Shown one piece after another: positions 5,857 to 9,129 of a stretch of 9,129 bases of DNA. The notes beneath the pieces are model-generated. The model had not been told where the DNA came from. It ran no database searches and saw only the letters and a program-made list of their open reading frames with translations. Positions within the stretch are counted from its first letter, which is position 1. Each line of letters starts with the position of its first letter. This stretch comes from UBA5018 sp044375975 (GTDB lineage: Bacteria > Cyanobacteriota > Cyanobacteriia > PCC-6307 > Cyanobiaceae). The DNA lies in the NCBI GenBank assembly GCA_044375975.1, contig JBILLQ010000123.1, positions 1-9,129 on the forward strand. The letters run 5' to 3'. A program made the position numbers and the translations under genes.

Positions 5857-6794
5857 ACAAGCTACTCTCGGTTGTAATCGCAACCTATCGTAGGTATGAT
5901 GTTTTACCACGGGCAATTGATAGCCTTCTTTGTCAAAAAAATATATCAAGACAGCAACTTGAAATTATTGTGGTTGATAATACACCAATAAAGCATAGAG
6001 AAAAAGTTTATAATTCAAGCGAATGCGACACTTTCTTTTACGAAGATGTATCAGGTTTAAGTCGTGCTCGAAATATAGGCGTTAACATCTCTAATTCTGA
6101 TCTCATTGCATTCCTGGATGACGATGCAATTGCAAATGAATATTGGGCACAAGAAGCAGTTTCCATAATGCACTCTAATCCCCATTGGCAAGTTGTAGGT
6201 GGTCAAATACTTGCAGATTACAGGGATACAGAAAAGCCAGTTTGGATTAACAGTAAACTTGAAGAATTTCTTTCTTGCATCGATTGGCCAGTCAGCGAAC
6301 CAGTGCCCATGTCTAAGGGATACTGGATCGCCGGAGCTAACATGATTTTTAGGCGTGGCGTATTCGCCAATGGCTTAAAATTTGATGAAAGACTTGGCAG
6401 GAATGGCTCAACTGGTCTCCTCAGTAATGATGAAACAGAACTATTCGAAGCAATTGGAAAAGAAAATATATTTTACGTACCAAGCATGTCTGTTCAGCAT
6501 GTAATACCTGCTAGTAGGCTTGATCCGAAATGGTTTAGAAAAAGAATCTTTTGGCAAGCTCTATCAGACATAATAGCCGATACTCATTGGCTTACTCCTG
6601 CTGAAGCTCGCAAAAAATTTAGCGAAGAAATCATTAATGTGCCCGCTGAATACAGAAGCTTCAGGGCCATGGAATTTAAACCTCAAAATGCTGACGATAT
6701 GGATCGCCAGCTTAGACTTATTTATTCTATGGTAATAAATATGATGGATGGGGCACCTTGTTTCACTTGGGACAATCTAAGTGAAGAATTATGA
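5853..6794 (+). CDS. Family 2 (GT-A) glycosyltransferase
   Basis: Predicted inverting glycosyltransferase, 313 residues, using a nucleotide-activated sugar; cytosolic or loosely membrane-associated, as no transmembrane helix is visible. The N-terminus has the GT-A fold pattern: LSVVIATYRRYDVLPRAIDS (5-24), IIVVDNT (38-44), GLSRARNIGVNIS (68-80), and the metal-binding aspartates in IAFLDDDA (D89-D91). The acceptor half has KGYWIAGANMIFRRGVF (155-171) and NDETELF (192-198), where D193/E194 occupy the place of the catalytic base (the ED motif of the family), followed by H216. The C-terminal 90 residues are family-specific and unassigned. Its ATG overlaps the previous stop and its own stop overlaps the next start, both as ATGA. 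The sugar donor and acceptor cannot be deduced. Base composition is AT-rich like its neighbours. Confidence 0.93.
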   Translation: MNKLLSVVIATYRRYDVLPRAIDSLLCQKNISRQQLEIIVVDNTPIKHREKVYNSSECDTFFYEDVSGLSRARNIGVNISNSDLIAFLDDDAIANEYWAQEAVSIMHSNPHWQVVGGQILADYRDTEKPVWINSKLEEFLSCIDWPVSEPVPMSKGYWIAGANMIFRRGVFANGLKFDERLGRNGSTGLLSNDETELFEAIGKENIFYVPSMSVQHVIPASRLDPKWFRKRIFWQALSDIIADTHWLTPAEARKKFSEEIINVPAEYRSFRAMEFKPQNADDMDRQLRLIYSMVINMMDGAPCFTWDNLSEEL

Positions 6795-8656
6795 GCATAG
6801 GAAATGCCCTTATACTATCACCATTTGCCACTTATCCATTGGATGCTGGCCAGCGCAAGCGCGCATATCAAACAACTTTATTACTTAAAGATTGGGGATT
6901 TGAGATTACGTTTCTTCATTTTGCTTTCGAGCAAAGGTGGTACTGGGGGCACAACCACGAAGATGACCAAGTTTTACAAAGTCAGTGGGGTGGTAATGTT
7001 ACACACTTTTATGCTAATAATCGAGTTGGATTGCCCCCTAATAATGGGAGTGATCATCAACTTGATGAATGGTGGGATCCAGCGCTAGGGGGATATTTAG
7101 AAAATATTTTCAGTAAACGTCGTTATGATATTTTTGTTGTTCATAATATTTGGCTATCAAAAGCTTTTGATCATGCTTCTGATTCATGCTTTAAAATCCT
7201 TGACATGCATGATATCTTCAGTGCTAGAGCTAGTGAATTTATTGCAACAAATGCAACTCCTGAATTCTTCCACTGTAGCCAGCATGATGAATGCTTTGGT
7301 CTTAACCGAGCAGATCTTTTATTTGCCATCAAAGAAGAAGATGCTAAATGGTGCGCAAACTTTTCCCTTAACTCAACAAAAGTAATCACCTTGCCTTATG
7401 CAGAAAAATTAAATAATAAATCTTCTTTGAAACATCCAAGCAAAAAAATTAAATTAAACCAAGGTAAAGTTGTTTTTGGCATGATTGGTTCTGATATTCA
7501 CTTTAATCGTTATGCATTAACTGATTTAATCTCAAAACTAGAGCAAATAATAACTAAAACCTATGCGCCCATTGAATTCGTAATAGCTGGTTCTGTGTGC
7601 AAGTCCATAAGTTCATGTCCTGCTTTTGTAAAAAAGTTAGGATTCGTTTCTCATGTTTCAGATTTTTATGAAACTGTTGATATCGTAATTGTTCCAATGA
7701 TGCATGGAACAGGTGTAAAAATTAAATCAGTGGAAGCTATTGCATATCAAAAGCCAATTTTATTCACAAAGCACAGCGCTGAAGGCACTGGCTATTTAGG
7801 GAAAGTTTATCAATCAATAGATGAAATAGCCGAGTATGCTGCTCAAATTGCTATTTTTGATGATATACCTGAAGATTTATTTTACTCCACCAGTCAGGCC
7901 GTTATTAATATTGATAAAGCTATTGATTGTGCACGCATTGAATTTGAGATATTTTACAAGCAAAAACGTCCATCTTTTATCCAACTTATTGCCAGCAACT
8001 CGCTAAGCAAAGAACATCATTTAATCCAGGCCGGATTTGGAATGCTTCTACAAAAACAGCTATCAAGTTGGTTTCGCTCCCATGGAATTGCTTTGCAGCC
8101 AGAGCTTGCTCAGTATGTTCAATCTGTCCCTGGTCAAAATATTCCTATATTTTCTGATCTTGATCAACTTTTACTAGCTTGTTCTAAAAGTCAATTCTGC
8201 GTTGTGTCTCCTGGTCAGCATGAGTTGATCGAGCTTATTTTTGATTACTATGCGCACATTAAGTTGCTAGTAGACATGAGGTTGTGTGAGCTTTCATTTA
8301 TTGTTTCCGAGTTATCTTATCTTAAATTTTTTGAAGGAAAAATTGTAATTATTATTTCGCCGCAACAGAGATTTAGATTAGATTTGTCTTGGGATGGAAT
8401 TGGCATTTTGGTTTTGCCCTTGCTTGATGAGCTGCTTGCCTGGGATCCTCATCTAGGCATTCTTAGGTCTGAAATAAATAATGTATATGATTCATTGGGT
8501 GAAATAACAAGGCAAGCCTTGGCTGATGATGCTATTTCACTGGGATTATCATGCTTAAACGAAAACATAATGTCCCAGCCTGTAGCATATAATGCGAGAA
8601 TGGCAATTAATGAAGCGAAGCTACAAATTAGCGATCTTATGCGCGTGAGCCAATAG
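6791..8656 (+). CDS. Family 4-like (GT-B) glycosyltransferase with an unassigned C-terminal domain
   Basis: Predicted retaining glycosyltransferase, 621 residues. The N-terminal Rossmann half shows ALILSPFATYPLDAGQRKRA (6-25), a substrate-loop pattern, FVVHNIWL (115-122), DMHDIFSARASEF (138-150) and GLNRADLLFAIKEEDAKW (170-187), typical of a bacterial glycan-cluster GT4 group. The second half shows VVFGMIGSDIHFNRYAL (227-243), IEFVIAGSV (261-269), GFVSHVSDFYETVDIVIVPM (284-303) and the donor-binding GTGVKIKSVEAIAYQKPILF (306-325), with E315 in the nucleotide-sugar-binding position. The GT-B fold seems complete by about residue 390. Residues 395-621 match nothing I recognise: an alpha/beta pattern with strands QFCVVSP (468-474), IKLLVD (490-495), GKIVIIISP (516-524) and IGILVLPLL (537-545), then a helical tail. 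It may be a second sugar-binding domain or a degenerate second transferase. No signal peptide or membrane helix. Starts by a 4-nt ATGA overlap; the AT-rich composition continues to the stop. Confidence 0.9.
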   Translation: MSIGNALILSPFATYPLDAGQRKRAYQTTLLLKDWGFEITFLHFAFEQRWYWGHNHEDDQVLQSQWGGNVTHFYANNRVGLPPNNGSDHQLDEWWDPALGGYLENIFSKRRYDIFVVHNIWLSKAFDHASDSCFKILDMHDIFSARASEFIATNATPEFFHCSQHDECFGLNRADLLFAIKEEDAKWCANFSLNSTKVITLPYAEKLNNKSSLKHPSKKIKLNQGKVVFGMIGSDIHFNRYALTDLISKLEQIITKTYAPIEFVIAGSVCKSISSCPAFVKKLGFVSHVSDFYETVDIVIVPMMHGTGVKIKSVEAIAYQKPILFTKHSAEGTGYLGKVYQSIDEIAEYAAQIAIFDDIPEDLFYSTSQAVINIDKAIDCARIEFEIFYKQKRPSFIQLIASNSLSKEHHLIQAGFGMLLQKQLSSWFRSHGIALQPELAQYVQSVPGQNIPIFSDLDQLLLACSKSQFCVVSPGQHELIELIFDYYAHIKLLVDMRLCELSFIVSELSYLKFFEGKIVIIISPQQRFRLDLSWDGIGILVLPLLDELLAWDPHLGILRSEINNVYDSLGEITRQALADDAISLGLSCLNENIMSQPVAYNARMAINEAKLQISDLMRVSQ

Positions 8657-8716
8657 ATGACAGCATCTGCGTTCTACTGTATAACTAGTAATTCGTCCTT
8701 TATATTACCTATTTAA
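8657..8716 (+). other. 19-codon reading frame abutting the glycosyltransferase stop, possible gene stub
   Basis: ATG at 8657 follows the TAG of the last glycosyltransferase with no gap. It encodes MTASAFYCITSNSSFILPI and then TAA. The FYxITSxxSF pattern resembles the first strand of some nucleotide-sugar transferases, so this could be what is left of a fifth cassette gene, but 19 residues cannot establish that and no continuation is seen in any frame. It may be chance. Confidence 0.15.
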
Positions 8717-8891
8717 TTGTAGTACTTGCAACTCCATGACAGCTAACCTATTGCGTTCGAATCTGGAAAAGCTCTGGAAAACCTCAGATATGGCCAATGA
8801 TTCAATGGTGCTGCAAACATTTCGATGCAGCAAGGGGGCAAAGATCGCGATTTTCTAGGGTCTCCCTAGGATTGCCAGCCTCAGACTCTGC

Positions 8892-8929
8892 CAGGGTCAA
8901 AATTAATTGCGAACACAAGCTGGACCCTG
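8892..8929. repeat. Short inverted repeat, CAGGGTC / GACCCTG
   Basis: Perfect 7-bp arms at 8892-8898 and 8923-8929 enclose an AT-rich 24-nt centre. The outer bases CAGGG are like the tips of ISAs1-family elements, but no internal sequence supports an element and the arms could simply form a hairpin. Confidence 0.35.
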
Positions 8930-9030
8930 AAGGCGCCAATAATGGCTTCGATCGCCACCTGCCGATGGCTATACTGAAGTATTATTACGGCAGTAAAGTA
9001 TATGGGCACCTCGAAAAATCAAAATGACAG

Positions 9031-9058
9031 TTGATTACGGCATGATTTCGGCTATAAT
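9031..9058 (+). promoter_or_regulatory. Strong candidate sigma-70 promoter pointing out of the window
   Basis: TTGATT at 9031-9036 (four of six to the -35), a 16-bp spacer and a perfect TATAAT at 9053-9058. Transcription would start near 9065 and run rightwards. The 65 bases that follow contain no clear start codon with a reading frame, so the transcript is either a leader for a gene beyond the edge or an RNA gene. A 9-bp direct repeat, ATTACGGCA, occurs at 8984-8992 and again at 9034-9042, where it overlaps the -35 box and spacer. Confidence 0.5.
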
Positions 9059-9129
9059 CAGCTGAGCAGTTTTCAGGTCAGCGGTGGGTCAGAGAGGCTT
9101 CTGGGACGACCAGAAAAGAGTGGCAAAGC

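Larger units (their letters stand above)
8657..9030. other. Gene-poor region after the cassette, with short repeats
   Basis: No convincing gene. A 76-codon plus-strand frame (8797-9027) has no motif, Shine-Dalgarno sequence or family resemblance, and I do not call it. Structures seen: direct repeat TCTGGAAAA at 8762-8770 and 8773-8781 (11-bp period); hairpin CTAGGG-TCT-CCCTAG at 8855-8869; and inverted repeat CAGGGTC/GACCCTG at 8892-8898 and 8923-8929. None of the hairpins has a following T-run, so no terminator for the cassette could be identified. Confidence 0.5.

Noticed and set aside
8855..8869. Hairpin CTAGGG-TCT-CCCTAG as terminator of the glycan cassette
   Set aside because: It is 200 bp past the last stop, has a 3-nt loop and no following T-run on either strand.
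8797..9027. 76-codon plus-strand frame MIQWCCKHFDAA...
   Set aside because: No family resemblance or ribosome binding site, it crosses two inverted repeats, and it has the look of random open sequence.

Overview
The window looks like a chromosomal segment of a picocyanobacterium, most likely of the Synechococcus/Cyanobium type. The basis is the style of the L33, S18 and PheT proteins, the GC-rich housekeeping DNA (about 65% in a sampled line of pheT), and an rpmG-rpsR pair divergent from pheT, an arrangement I recall from that clade. Genus is an inference; no 16S or other marker is present.

Layout. Positions 1-371 (minus strand) hold rpmG and the 5' part of rpsR, a small ribosomal protein operon. 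Positions 485-2989 (plus) hold pheT, the beta subunit of phenylalanyl-tRNA synthetase, with an unusual in-frame 15-bp tandem repeat in its tRNA-binding domain. Positions 2990-4189 hold no intact gene. They contain a mobile-element graveyard: the 3' end of a group II intron (end of the maturase reading frame, a well-formed domain V and a plausible domain VI), followed directly by the C-terminal part of an ISAs1-like transposase broken by two stop codons and a frameshift.

Positions 4214-8656 (plus) hold a tight four-gene cassette: a SAM-dependent methyltransferase, a small protein ending in a beta-rich domain of the kind attached to glycan-biosynthesis enzymes, a family 2 (GT-A) glycosyltransferase, and a family 4-like (GT-B) glycosyltransferase with an unassigned C-terminal domain of about 230 residues. 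Each junction is a 4-nt overlap (NTGA), so the genes are probably co-transcribed and translationally coupled. Base composition falls stepwise, from about 65% GC in pheT to about 45% in the methyltransferase and about 25-40% in the next three genes. This fits horizontal acquisition next to a mobile-element landing site. The likely joint role is building or decorating a surface polysaccharide or a glycosylated surface protein; the sugar and acceptor cannot be told from sequence.

Positions 8657-9129 hold no convincing gene. They contain several short repeats and, near the right edge, a good sigma-70-type promoter (TTGATT, 16 bp, TATAAT) pointing out of the window. I saw no rRNA, tRNA or CRISPR array. 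The least explained items are the C-terminal domain of the last glycosyltransferase, the stand-alone accessory protein and the pheT minisatellite; I do not see a clearly new defence or regulatory system.
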